This document shows, in pieces, positions 12,102 through 19,911 of a stretch of 22,492 nucleotides of DNA (position 1 is its first letter; every line of letters begins with the position of its first letter). The stretch is from assembly GCA_016199665.1 (NCBI GenBank), contig JACQGG010000053.1, positions 1 to 22,492 on the forward strand, given 5' to 3'. The notes under the pieces were generated by a model that saw only the letters and a list, made by a program, of their open reading frames with translations, did no database searches and was not told the origin of the DNA. The translations under genes and the position numbers were made by a program. The DNA is from Acidobacteriota bacterium (GTDB lineage: Bacteria > Acidobacteriota > UBA6911 > JACQSX01).

Positions 12102-14018
12102 TTATTTCTTCTCATCCACGTCCACAAATTCAGCGTCAATGACGTCGTCATCTTTCTGCTTTCCGCCGGCCGGTTCATTCGGGGAAGGCTGTCGCTGCGA
12201 AGCTCGCGCATTTTGGGCCTGCGCCGTCTGGTACATGATTTCCGCCAGCTTGTGAGACGCCTGGGTCAGTTTCTCGACCGCCGCGTTAATCTGCTGGGCG
12301 TCACCCGACTCCATCGCCTTCTTGGTCGCTTCGATACCCGCCTCGATGTTCTTTGCATCGGCCTCCGGAATCTTCTCCCGGTTCTCGCGCAGAATCTTCT
12401 CGGTGTTGTATACCAGGTTATCCGCCCGGTTTCTCGCCTCAATTTCATCCCGTTTGCGGCGGTCCTCATCCGAGTGGGCGTCGGCTTCCTTCATCATCTT
12501 ATCGATTTCATCCTTGCTGAGGCCGGATGAGGCGGTAATCGTAATCTTCTGTTCCTTTCCCGTTCCCAGGTCCTTGGCCGACACGTTGACAATGCCGTTG
12601 GCGTCGATATCGAACGTGACCTCTATTTGTGGAACTCCACGTGGCGCCGCGGGCAGTCCCACCAGATGGAATTTTCCCAGAGTGCGATTGTCATGCGCCA
12701 TGGGGCGCTCCCCCTGCAGCACGTGGACTTCAACCGACGTTTGGTTGTCGGCAGCAGTCGAAAAGATTTCACTCTTCCGCGTGGGTATGGTCGTATTCCG
12801 CTCAATCAGCCGGGTAAACACGCTTCCCAGAGTTTCAATCCCCAACGACAGCGGGGTAACATCCAGCAGCAACAAGTCTTTGACTTCGCCACGAAGCACT
12901 CCCGCCTGGATAGCGGCGCCGACGGCAACGACTTCGTCCGGGTTGACGCCTTTGTGCGGCTCCTTCTTGAACAGTTCGCGGACGATCTGCTGCACGCGGG
13001 GAATGCGCGTGGAACCTCCAACCAGGACGACTTCATCGATGTCCTCGGGTTTCAACGCAGCGTCGGCCAGCGCCTGCCGGCACGGCGCCACGCTTCTTTG
13101 TAATATGTCGTCAACAAGCTGCTCGAACCTGGCCCGAGTCAGTTTCATGGTTAGATGCTTTGGACCGCCGGCGTCGGCAGTGACAAACGGCAGGTTGATC
13201 TCCGTCTCCAGGGTCGTGGACAGCTCCATCTTTGCCTTTTCCGCCGCTTCTTTCAGGCGCTGCAACGCCATCTTGTCCTTGGACAGATCGATCCCCTGAT
13301 CTTTCCGGAACTCGTCAACAATCCAGTCCATGAGACGCTGGTCAATGTTGTCGCCGCCCAGGTGAGTGTCGCCGTTGGTGGACTTGACTTCGACGACACC
13401 CTCGCCCACCTCGAGAATGGAGATATCAAACGTGCCTCCTCCAAAATCGTAGACGGCGATCGTTTCGTCCTTCTTCTTGTCCAGACCATAGGCCAGGGCC
13501 GCCGCCGTCGGTTCATTCACCAGGCGCAGAACCTCCAAGCCGGCAATGCGGCCTGCGTCCTTGGTCGCCTGTCGCTGGCTGTCGTTGAAATAGGCCGGGA
13601 CGGTGATGACCGCCTGCGTTATCTTTTCACCAAGATGTTCTTCCGCGGCCGACTTCATTTTTTGCAGAATCATGGCCGAGATTTCGGGCGGCGAATACGT
13701 CTTGTCCCCCACCCGGACGCCCGCATCCGTATTGGACGTTTCAATGACCTTGTAGGGCACCATCTTCATTTCTTCGCTCACCTCGGAGTACTTGCGTCCC
13801 ATGAAGCGTTTGATGGAGAAGATGGTGTTCTCCGAGTTGGTTACAGCCTGCCGCTTCGCCACCTGGCCCACCAGACGCTCTCCCGCCTTAGTGATGGCGA
13901 CGACCGACGGCGTGGTCCGCCCTCCTTCCGGATTTGTCACAACAACCGGTTCGCCCCCCTCCATCACTGCGACAACGGAGTTGGTAGTTCCCAAGTCGAT
14001 TCCAATGATCTTGCTCAT
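12102..14018 (-). CDS. dnaK: Chaperone protein DnaK (Hsp70)
   Basis: This is a full-length Hsp70, 638 aa. The N-terminal ATPase domain begins IGIDLGTTNSVVAVMEGGEP and includes the phosphate motif AVYDFGGGTFDISILEVGEG and VLVGGSTRIPRVQ. The hydrophobic interdomain linker (VKDLLLLDVTPLSLGIET) leads to the substrate-binding domain. The C-terminal tail ends in DDDVIDAEFVDVDEKK, the usual acidic end. No key residue is missing. The start ATG at 14018 follows a perfect AGGAGG (14026-14031) with 7-nt spacing, and a sigma-70-like promoter lies about 92-120 nt upstream. It is the first gene of dnaK-dnaJ-hspR, so repression by HspR, the last product, is expected. Confidence 0.99.
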   Translation of the reverse strand: MSKIIGIDLGTTNSVVAVMEGGEPVVVTNPEGGRTTPSVVAITKAGERLVGQVAKRQAVTNSENTIFSIKRFMGRKYSEVSEEMKMVPYKVIETSNTDAGVRVGDKTYSPPEISAMILQKMKSAAEEHLGEKITQAVITVPAYFNDSQRQATKDAGRIAGLEVLRLVNEPTAAALAYGLDKKKDETIAVYDFGGGTFDISILEVGEGVVEVKSTNGDTHLGGDNIDQRLMDWIVDEFRKDQGIDLSKDKMALQRLKEAAEKAKMELSTTLETEINLPFVTADAGGPKHLTMKLTRARFEQLVDDILQRSVAPCRQALADAALKPEDIDEVVLVGGSTRIPRVQQIVRELFKKEPHKGVNPDEVVAVGAAIQAGVLRGEVKDLLLLDVTPLSLGIETLGSVFTRLIERNTTIPTRKSEIFSTAADNQTSVEVHVLQGERPMAHDNRTLGKFHLVGLPAAPRGVPQIEVTFDIDANGIVNVSAKDLGTGKEQKITITASSGLSKDEIDKMMKEADAHSDEDRRKRDEIEARNRADNLVYNTEKILRENREKIPEADAKNIEAGIEATKKAMESGDAQQINAAVEKLTQASHKLAEIMYQTAQAQNARASQRQPSPNEPAGGKQKDDDVIDAEFVDVDEKK

Positions 14019-14025
14019 TCAGAAG

Positions 14026-14031
14026 CCTCCT
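14026..14031 (-). promoter_or_regulatory. Perfect Shine-Dalgarno of dnaK
   Basis: AGGAGG on the minus strand, 7 nt before the dnaK ATG at 14018. It is the strongest ribosome site in the window, fitting a highly expressed chaperone. Confidence 0.85.
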
Positions 14032-14109
14032 GGCTATTGAAAATGGCTTGAAATGTCCCGAAACTGCCTGTGTTCACTGCCTTTTGCGATCTCCGGGCCA
14101 CCACGCTGC

Positions 14110-14138
14110 CATATAGGATGTGAGTCTCCCATTGTCAA
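14110..14138 (-). promoter_or_regulatory. Sigma-70-type promoter of dnaK operon with overlapping palindrome
   Basis: On the minus strand TTGACA (14138-14133) and TATATG (14115-14110) are 17 bases apart. An 11-base palindrome TCAAACTTTGA (14135-14145) overlaps the -35 and could be an operator. The leader to dnaK would be about 85 nt. Confidence 0.65.
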
Positions 14139-14226
14139 ACTTTGAACCCGCGGGACTGGCCCACAACGGGAACCGCCGCGCGTAGTGAATTTGACGCCGG
14201 GAAGTAGCGGACTGTAGTCCTGGTGC

Positions 14227-14252
14227 GACCTGAGGTCGGCTTAAATCCGACC
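14227..14252. repeat. Two overlapping, mutually exclusive inverted repeats
   Basis: GACCT-G-AGGTC (14227-14237) and GGTCGG-N7-CCGACC (14234-14252) share the bases GGTC, so only one could fold at a time in RNA. A third repeat, GGACT-GT-AGTCC, lies at 14209-14220. All sit between the divergent dnaK and PBP starts. They could be operators or hairpins; no T-run follows. Confidence 0.45.
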
Positions 14253-14298
14253 CGGTGCGGGACCGTTCCGAAGGTGTGGCCCAAATCATGTTGTTCAG

Positions 14299-14307
14299 TG
14301 CTATAAT
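14299..14307 (+). promoter_or_regulatory. Extended -10 promoter directly before the PBP start
   Basis: TGCTATAAT is a perfect extended -10 with consensus TATAAT at 14302-14307, only 2 nt before the first ATG at 14310. No -35 is seen at normal spacing. Transcription would begin near 14314, inside the first codons, which makes the true start codon uncertain. Confidence 0.55.
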
Positions 14308-14309
14308 CC

Positions 14310-16664
14310 ATGCTGAAGACGGTTTACGCGGATTTGAAGAACCACTCAGACCCCTCACGCCTGCACAAGGCAATACAAAATCCGAATGCGGGGCCCACTC
14401 CCGTGCCCACTGGCTCGCACTGGTTACGGGGGATTGCGTGGTGGATTGGATGGTCGTCGTACGGTTTCCTGCTGCTGCTGGTGGCCGCCGCCAGCGCCGG
14501 CGCCGGTTTGATCTTCGGCTATGCCTTTGACCTTCCCGCAGTCCAGCAACTGGAAAGCGTGCGTCCCGATGTGATCTCCTACGTCTATTCGGACGATGGG
14601 CGGTCCATCGGACAGTTTGCCATCGAACGGCGCATCCTGATTGGCTACGACCAAATCCCCGCGCGCTTCAAACAGGCTATTATCGCCACCGAAGATCAGA
14701 ATTTTTTCCGCCACTCAGGTATTGACTTTTACCGTCTGGGGAGAGCGGCGTTGGAGGATCTCCTGGCATGGAAGAAGGCCCAGGGGGCAAGCACGCTGAC
14801 ACAACAACTGAGCAAGCTGCGGCTGACCAGCTCGGAGAAAACTTTCGAGCGCAAGATCAAAGATGTGGTTTTCGCGCTGCAGATAGAAAAATACTACTCC
14901 AAGGAACAGATTCTCACTTTCTACTGCAACCAGATATACCTGGGACGCGGCAACTATGGAGTGGCCGCTGCGGCCGATTTCTACTTCAGCAAGACCCCCA
15001 ATCAGCTCACCCTTGCAGAGTGCGCCCTGCTTGCGGCCCTGGGACGCTCGGCTGTCTGGTATTCGCCGATCCTGCATCCGGATCGCGCGCTTGCCCGGCG
15101 CAATCTGGTGCTGCAGCGCATGCGCAGCGAAAAGTACATTGACCCGGCGCTTGCGGAAAAGACAATGAAGGAGCCGATCATGCTGAACATCCGCGATAAC
15201 GCCAATTCCGTCGCTCCCTATTTTGTCGAGCTGGTACGGCAGAATCTGGAAGAAAGCTACAATACCGAAGAAATATGGCGGCGGGGATTACAGATATACT
15301 CCACCATAAATTACGACATGCAACTGGCTGCCACTGAGACGCTGCGCAAGGGGCTGCGGCGTTTTGACAAACTGAAGGGATGGCGCAAGCCCCAACTGAA
15401 TATTCTCGACTCAGGAAACAGGCTGGACAGTTACGTCCACCCAGACTGGTCACAAAACCTGCGTCCCAGCCTGGTGGTTAATGGTCTGGTTTTGGAAGTC
15501 GACAGGGATTTCGCCGAGATTCGCGTGGGCCCCTACCGCGGCCGCATCGGCCGAAGAGAAATGGCATGGACAAAAAGAAAATCGCCCGCCGAGATCCTCA
15601 AAAGGGGAGACATCTGCGCGGTGGAGATTCAAAAAATTGACCGCGCCACGATGAGCATGCAGATCGGGCTTGACCAGATCCCTGAAGTGCAGGGCGCCCT
15701 GGTCTCAATCGAGAATTCCACGGGCGAGATCAAGGCCATGGTGGGCGGCTACGATTTCGGGCAAAGCAAGTTCAATCGTGCCACTCAGGCCTTGCGGCAG
15801 ACCGGCTCAATCTTCAAGCCGATTGTTTACACGGCCGCGCTGGAGGCCGGGTTCAGACCGGACGATATCGTGCTGGACACCCGGGTGAACTTTGGAGAGT
15901 ACTCCCCCGAAAACTATGACGGCGAGTACAAGGGGCCCATCCCGATTCGGAAGGCCCTGGCGGAATCGCGCAATGTCCCGGCTGTTCGAATCGCGGCCCG
16001 CATCGGCGTTCCCGGCATTATCGCCATGGCGCGCCGCTTCGGCATTACCAACCAATTTCAGCCTTACCTGCCCATCGCGCTGGGGGCCGGCGAGGTCACT
16101 CTGCTGGAAATGTGTTCGGCGTTTTCGGCCTTTCCCAATAACGGCATTCGGGTCTGGCCCTATTTCATCCGGCAGGTCCAGGACTACAATGGAATCAGCC
16201 TTCAATATCACTCCCCAAGGATCAGCGAGGTCGTCTCGGCCGACGTCGCCTGCAACATGGTGTCTCTGCTGCAGGGTGTGATTCAGTTTGGGACGTCAAC
16301 GCAGGCGCAGGTCCTGGGGCGGCCCCTCGGAGGCAAAACCGGCACGACCAATGACTCCACCGACTCGTGGTTCATCGGCTTTACCCCTTCGCTCACCGTC
16401 GGAATCTGGACAGGCTACGACGCCAAGAGGACTCTAGGAGAGAAAATCACGGGCGCTTCACTGGCGCTGCCGATCTGGGTTGAATATATGCAGCGGATTC
16501 TCAAGGACAGGCCGGTCGAGCAGTTTCCGGAGTGCGGAGTGGAGGCCGGCTCGACGGCTAAGGCCGACAGGTCCCTGGCGCCGGCTGCCGGGACACCCGA
16601 GGCGGTTGCTTCCGCGGAGGCGACTTCATCCGCGCCGCTGCCCGTCGTCTCGCCGCCACAGTAG
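14310..16664 (+). CDS. Class A penicillin-binding protein (PBP1A-type bifunctional peptidoglycan synthase)
   Basis: This bifunctional enzyme polymerises glycan strands and cross-links peptides outside the inner membrane, 784 aa. One membrane anchor lies at about 50-72. The GT51 glycosyltransferase has the catalytic Glu in ATEDQNFFRHSG (126-137), GASTLTQQLSK (159-169) and KYYSKEQILTFYCNQIYLG. An OB-like insert lies around 385-455. The transpeptidase motifs are S500-I-F-K503 (active Ser), S553-R-N555 and K676-T-G-T679. The last 60 residues are Ala/Pro/Ser-rich. The ATG at 14310 has no ribosome site and sits just after a -10 box, so a later start such as GTG at 14403 (753 aa, still ahead of the membrane helix) is possible. 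It is transcribed away from dnaK and converges on the PAS gene, with 8 nt between the stops. Confidence 0.97.
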   Translation: MLKTVYADLKNHSDPSRLHKAIQNPNAGPTPVPTGSHWLRGIAWWIGWSSYGFLLLLVAAASAGAGLIFGYAFDLPAVQQLESVRPDVISYVYSDDGRSIGQFAIERRILIGYDQIPARFKQAIIATEDQNFFRHSGIDFYRLGRAALEDLLAWKKAQGASTLTQQLSKLRLTSSEKTFERKIKDVVFALQIEKYYSKEQILTFYCNQIYLGRGNYGVAAAADFYFSKTPNQLTLAECALLAALGRSAVWYSPILHPDRALARRNLVLQRMRSEKYIDPALAEKTMKEPIMLNIRDNANSVAPYFVELVRQNLEESYNTEEIWRRGLQIYSTINYDMQLAATETLRKGLRRFDKLKGWRKPQLNILDSGNRLDSYVHPDWSQNLRPSLVVNGLVLEVDRDFAEIRVGPYRGRIGRREMAWTKRKSPAEILKRGDICAVEIQKIDRATMSMQIGLDQIPEVQGALVSIENSTGEIKAMVGGYDFGQSKFNRATQALRQTGSIFKPIVYTAALEAGFRPDDIVLDTRVNFGEYSPENYDGEYKGPIPIRKALAESRNVPAVRIAARIGVPGIIAMARRFGITNQFQPYLPIALGAGEVTLLEMCSAFSAFPNNGIRVWPYFIRQVQDYNGISLQYHSPRISEVVSADVACNMVSLLQGVIQFGTSTQAQVLGRPLGGKTGTTNDSTDSWFIGFTPSLTVGIWTGYDAKRTLGEKITGASLALPIWVEYMQRILKDRPVEQFPECGVEAGSTAKADRSLAPAAGTPEAVASAEATSSAPLPVVSPPQ

Positions 16665-16672
16665 AAAGACGG

Positions 16673-17413
16673 TCAAACCCCGGTAATCGGCGAGGGCTCC
16701 GTCAGATTCAGTTTCGCCAAGTCCTTCAACACGGCATGGATGCGCTGCGCGCACTGTTGGATTTCCTCAAGACACTGGCGGGTGTCTGGCGGGAGCTTTT
16801 GCGCTCCCAGCAACGAAAGGTTGCCGACGATTCCGGTGAGAGGGTTGTAAACTTCATGCATCAGCACCAAGAGCATTTTGCGCGCCGCCTCATCTCTTTG
16901 TTCCCTCACCAGGGCCTGCCGCAGTTGTTCCTCCGCCCGCCTGCGTTCACTGATATCCTGCACCGCGGAACGAAGCCCGACGACTCGCCCCTCCATATCC
17001 CGCACCTGCCGATTCTGGACCAGAACAGGCACTTCCGCGCCGTCTTTTCGGAGATAGGTGCGCTCGGCGGACACAAGCGGCTGAGCGTCGCGCGTTCGGG
17101 CAAGGATCCAGCTTCGATGTCCCTCCCGCTGCTTGACAAAGTCCCAGATATAACGACCCAACATCTCCTCTTCGGTATAGCCAAGCATCAAGAGCTCTGA
17201 AGCGTTGACTCGCGTGATGCGCCCTTCGGTGTCAAGCTCCATGTAACCGACCGGCGCATTTTCGAAAAGGTCGCGAAATTCTTCCTCCGACTGCCACAAC
17301 CTTTCCTGCATCTCACGGCGCAGACGGTCCAGTTCCTGCAACTCGGCAACCTGTCGGCGCAGAGATGCCAGTTCTTCGATGAGTTCAGTCTTGAACTTAT
17401 CCTGATCCTGCAT
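16673..17413 (-). CDS. PAS-domain protein with histidine-kinase-like DHp helix but no ATPase domain
   Basis: This cytoplasmic signalling protein is 246 aa. Residues 5-45 form a charged coiled coil. A PAS domain follows (43-155: FRDLFENAPVGYMELDTEG, NASELLMLGYTEEEMLGR, then the PAC end VVGLRSAVQDISERRRAEEQ). Residues 163-235 look like the dimerisation/phosphotransfer helices of a histidine kinase, with an H-box at H186 (LMHEVYNPLTGIVGNLSLL). The protein then ends: the ATP-binding catalytic domain is absent, and the next gene begins 8 nt later on the other strand, so there is no room for it. It may be a phosphotransfer or scaffold partner, or a degenerate kinase. No response regulator is nearby. 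The ribosome site is weak, and a hairpin lies 20 nt upstream of the start. Confidence 0.8.
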   Translation of the reverse strand: MQDQDKFKTELIEELASLRRQVAELQELDRLRREMQERLWQSEEEFRDLFENAPVGYMELDTEGRITRVNASELLMLGYTEEEMLGRYIWDFVKQREGHRSWILARTRDAQPLVSAERTYLRKDGAEVPVLVQNRQVRDMEGRVVGLRSAVQDISERRRAEEQLRQALVREQRDEAARKMLLVLMHEVYNPLTGIVGNLSLLGAQKLPPDTRQCLEEIQQCAQRIHAVLKDLAKLNLTEPSPITGV

Positions 17414-17432
17414 AATTCCAGAGGCGTGGCGA

Positions 17433-17454
17433 GCGGCCCCGCCTTGACGGCCGC
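17433..17454. repeat. Inverted repeat between the polyprenyl synthase and PAS genes
   Basis: GCGGCC (17433-17438) and GGCCGC (17449-17454) are exact arms around a 10-base loop, 20 nt before the PAS start. The other bases between 17414 and 17576 show nothing clear. It could mark the end of the polyprenyl synthase transcript, but no T-run follows. Confidence 0.4.
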
Positions 17455-17576
17455 TTCCAGACTACGGGATTGAACGCGCTATCCTTCCCCTCCCGGCGCA
17501 GACATCCTACAGAGCGAAAGAAAAGGAGAGTGGAGCCCCGAAGAGCAGCCTCTCAAATTGCCGGCGCTCCGGACGA

Positions 17577-18590
17577 CTACCTGTCGCGCGAGACGATAAA
17601 ATCAGGAACCTGCACCAGCGCCTGGCGATACACGGAATCTCGAAAGCCTTCCAGACTGCGCTTGGCCTTCTCGGCGTAGCCTATCGCTTTCCTGGAAGTG
17701 CGCTCCAGCGTTCCAAAGTCGTGCACCCAGCCGATGATCTCGTCCCGGTCATCGTCGGTGACTGTGGAAGACTTCAACAGCGCTTCAAGCTTGAGCGTGT
17801 GCCGCGGATCTCCCCGCTCCAGCAGATAAATCAGCGGAAGCGTCAGCTTGCCCTCCTTCAGGTCATTGATGACCGGCTTGCCAAGAACCGCCTCGCTGGA
17901 AGTGAAATCGAGCAAGTCGTCGATCAGTTGGAATGCCATCCCCACATTGAAGCCGTAATTGCCCAGGGCCTCCTCTTCAGCCGGCGACACATGCGCCACC
18001 ATCCCGCCCAGGCGGGCGCAACCTGCAAAAAGGTGCGCCGTTTTCCGTTCCACCATCTCCAGATGGTCACGTTCGGTAATATCCGTGCGGCCGTTGCGCT
18101 CCAACTGAACCAGTTCCCCCTCAACCATTTTTCGGGTAATGTCGATCAGCAAATCCAGGATCTGGAAACTCCGCTCTTCCAAAGCCATGAAGAACGCGGT
18201 CATATACAGCCAGTCTCCCATCAGAACGGTGATCTCGTTGCCCCACTTGGCGTTGACCGAAGAACGGCCCCGCCGCACCTGGGCTCCGTCAATGATGTCG
18301 TCATGTACCAGGGTGGCAGTATGAATGAGCTCCATCACGCTTCCCAGCCGAACCGGATCATCCCCGTGACAGCCGCACATCCGGGCGCACAAGAGCAACA
18401 GGGCGGGGCGTATTCTCTTCCCGCCGCTGTTGTGCAGGTAGCGGGAGATGTGATCGACCAGTGAAATGCTGGAAGCGGACAGGCGCAGCAACTCCACCTC
18501 GACTTTTTCCAGATCCGGCGTGATGAGTCGGAATATATCCTGCGGCCCTGTCAGCGACACTTCCAAAGGCTGTACGGTGCGATCGGTCAC
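17577..18590 (-). CDS. ispB: Long-chain polyprenyl diphosphate synthase
   Basis: This trans-prenyltransferase builds long isoprenoid diphosphates for quinone side chains, 337 aa. GGKRIRP (56-62) binds isopentenyl diphosphate. The two Asp-rich Mg motifs are D97-D98-I-I-D101 (in LIHTATLVHDDIIDGA) and D224-D225-L-L-D228 (in AFQLIDDLLDF). The residues four and five places before the first Asp motif are small (Ala92, Thr93), which by family knowledge allows a long product, so octaprenyl or longer is likely. The start is GTG at 18590 with no ribosome site; a strong promoter ends 9 nt before it, so the mRNA is probably leaderless or nearly so. It follows yajQ by 40 nt and has its own promoter. The exact chain length is not certain. 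Confidence 0.93.
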   Translation of the reverse strand: MTDRTVQPLEVSLTGPQDIFRLITPDLEKVEVELLRLSASSISLVDHISRYLHNSGGKRIRPALLLLCARMCGCHGDDPVRLGSVMELIHTATLVHDDIIDGAQVRRGRSSVNAKWGNEITVLMGDWLYMTAFFMALEERSFQILDLLIDITRKMVEGELVQLERNGRTDITERDHLEMVERKTAHLFAGCARLGGMVAHVSPAEEEALGNYGFNVGMAFQLIDDLLDFTSSEAVLGKPVINDLKEGKLTLPLIYLLERGDPRHTLKLEALLKSSTVTDDDRDEIIGWVHDFGTLERTSRKAIGYAEKAKRSLEGFRDSVYRQALVQVPDFIVSRDR

Positions 18591-18598
18591 GGCGCTAT

Positions 18599-18627
18599 CT
18601 TATAATGAAAAACCGGCCATAATTCAA
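18599..18627 (-). promoter_or_regulatory. Sigma-70-type promoter of the polyprenyl synthase gene
   Basis: On the minus strand TTGAAT (18627-18622) and TATAAG (18604-18599) are 17 bases apart, 4/6 and 5/6 matches to consensus. Transcription should start near 18592, only about 2 nt before the GTG at 18590, predicting a leaderless transcript. Confidence 0.65.
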
Positions 18628-18630
18628 ATG

Positions 18631-19122
18631 CTACTGGGTTCGGTAATTGGTAAACTCCATGTGGATTCCAAAGTCCCTGGCCCGAAGCAACCCGATCAAC
18701 TGCTGCAAGGTGTCCCGCGAGTCGCTCGACACCCGCACGGAGTCACCCAGGATCGCCGCCTGCGCCTTGAGCTTTGATTCCTTGATTGCTTTCACGATTT
18801 CCTTGGCTTTTTCAACCGGGATGCCTTGCTGCAGCGTTATCGCCTGCCGCACCGCACCTCCGGCCGCGCTCTCCACTTTGCCGTAGATCAGGCCCTTGAG
18901 CGGGACATGGCGCTTGACCAGTTTCTGCTGCAAAACGTCGATCAAGCTTTTCATCTTATATTCATCGTCCGACAGAAGGACGATCTCGTCCTTCTGCAAC
19001 TGGATGTCGCTTGAGGATCCTTTGAAATCAAATCGCGTCTTAACTTCCTTCATCGCCTGCTGGATCGCGTTGAGCACCTCCTGATGATCAATCTTGGATG
19101 CGACATCAAATGAATTCTTCAT
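18631..19122 (-). CDS. yajQ: YajQ family nucleotide-binding protein
   Basis: This is a small cytoplasmic YajQ (UPF0234) protein, 163 aa, the standard family length. The conserved opening NSFDVASKIDHQEVLNAI, the segment TRFDFKGSSSDI, and the end LIGLLRARDFGIHMEFTNYR are diagnostic. Some members bind cyclic di-GMP or tRNA/nucleotides, and the precise role in this organism is not known. Its ATG overlaps the tatD stop by 4 nt (ATGA), so it is the last gene of the larC-metG-tatD-yajQ run. The promoter of the next gene begins 4 nt after the last base of the stop codon. Confidence 0.96.
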   Translation of the reverse strand: MKNSFDVASKIDHQEVLNAIQQAMKEVKTRFDFKGSSSDIQLQKDEIVLLSDDEYKMKSLIDVLQQKLVKRHVPLKGLIYGKVESAAGGAVRQAITLQQGIPVEKAKEIVKAIKESKLKAQAAILGDSVRVSSDSRDTLQQLIGLLRARDFGIHMEFTNYRTQ

Positions 19123-19910
19123 GGCTCCGGCTCCCGTCCTGACTTGAAAAGCAGAAAGTAATTCTCTGCGCTGGCTTGCTCCAGGCGCGCGCAGGGCTCC
19201 CGCCGCAATTCGGACAAGAAGCGCGTGACGTGCCGGAGATAGACCGGCTCATTTCTCCTGCCGCGCACCGGAACCGGAGCCAGATAAGGAGAGTCCGTTT
19301 CCACCAGCAGGCGGTCCGCAGGAACCCGGCGCGCCACCTCTTGCAGGTCCGTTGCATTCTTGAACGTCACGTTTCCCGCAAAAGATATGAAAAACCCGAG
19401 ATCCAGACAGGCTCGCGCCATTTCCCAGCCGCCGCCGTAACAGTGCATCACTCCGGCGTTGGACAGCCGCCGCGCCTGGGTCAAAAGCCGCAGCGTATCC
19501 TCCCCGGCCTTGCGCGAATGGACAATCACGGGAAGCCGCCACTGGTAGGCCAGCGCGAGCTGGCGCTGGAAAACCCGCAATTGTGTCTCACGATCCGCGT
19601 GCAGGGTATGGTAGTCGAGTCCGATTTCTCCCCATCCGACCACCTTGGGGTGTCGAACCAGGCGCAACACCTCAGCTTCCACCGAGTTGTCATACCATCC
19701 CGCATCGTGGGGATGGACGCCGACGCTGGTATCGACCCTCTCCGACTGCTCCGCCAGGCGGATCGCTTCCTGCATGGACCGGCGCTTCCAATCCCCGGTC
19801 CCGATGCAGAGCATGCGCACAATCCCCGCCGCCTCAGCCCGCGCCAGGACTTCCAGGCGATCCTCGTCAAACTCCGGCCCTTCGATGTGGCAATGAGAGT
19901 CGACGAGCAT
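19119..19910 (-). CDS. tatD: TatD-family metal-dependent DNase
   Basis: This is a TIM-barrel metal-dependent hydrolase of the TatD/YcfH family, 263 aa, with DNase activity in known members. The metal ligands are all present: H6-x-H8 (LVDSHCHIEG), E95 (GWGEIGLDYH), H131 (PVIVHSR), H156 (VMHCYGGGWE) and D206 (LLVETDSPYLAP). HCYGG replaces the commoner HCFSG, a mild change. The C-terminus SAENYFLLF matches the usual TatD end. It starts 1 nt after the metG stop (TAG-G-ATG) and overlaps yajQ by 4 nt. The metG-tatD neighbourhood is common in bacteria, which supports the call. Confidence 0.95.
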   Translation of the reverse strand: MLVDSHCHIEGPEFDEDRLEVLARAEAAGIVRMLCIGTGDWKRRSMQEAIRLAEQSERVDTSVGVHPHDAGWYDNSVEAEVLRLVRHPKVVGWGEIGLDYHTLHADRETQLRVFQRQLALAYQWRLPVIVHSRKAGEDTLRLLTQARRLSNAGVMHCYGGGWEMARACLDLGFFISFAGNVTFKNATDLQEVARRVPADRLLVETDSPYLAPVPVRGRRNEPVYLRHVTRFLSELRREPCARLEQASAENYFLLFKSGREPEP

Positions 19911-19911
19911 C

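Noticed and set aside
13155..14051. Plus-strand open frame of 298 codons
   Set aside because: Antisense to the start of dnaK; long antisense frames opposite highly biased genes are common in GC-rich DNA.
14019..14309. CIRCE or canonical HAIR operator upstream of dnaK
   Set aside because: Neither TTAGCACTC-N9-GAGTGCTAA nor CTTGAGT-N7-ACTCAAG is present by eye.
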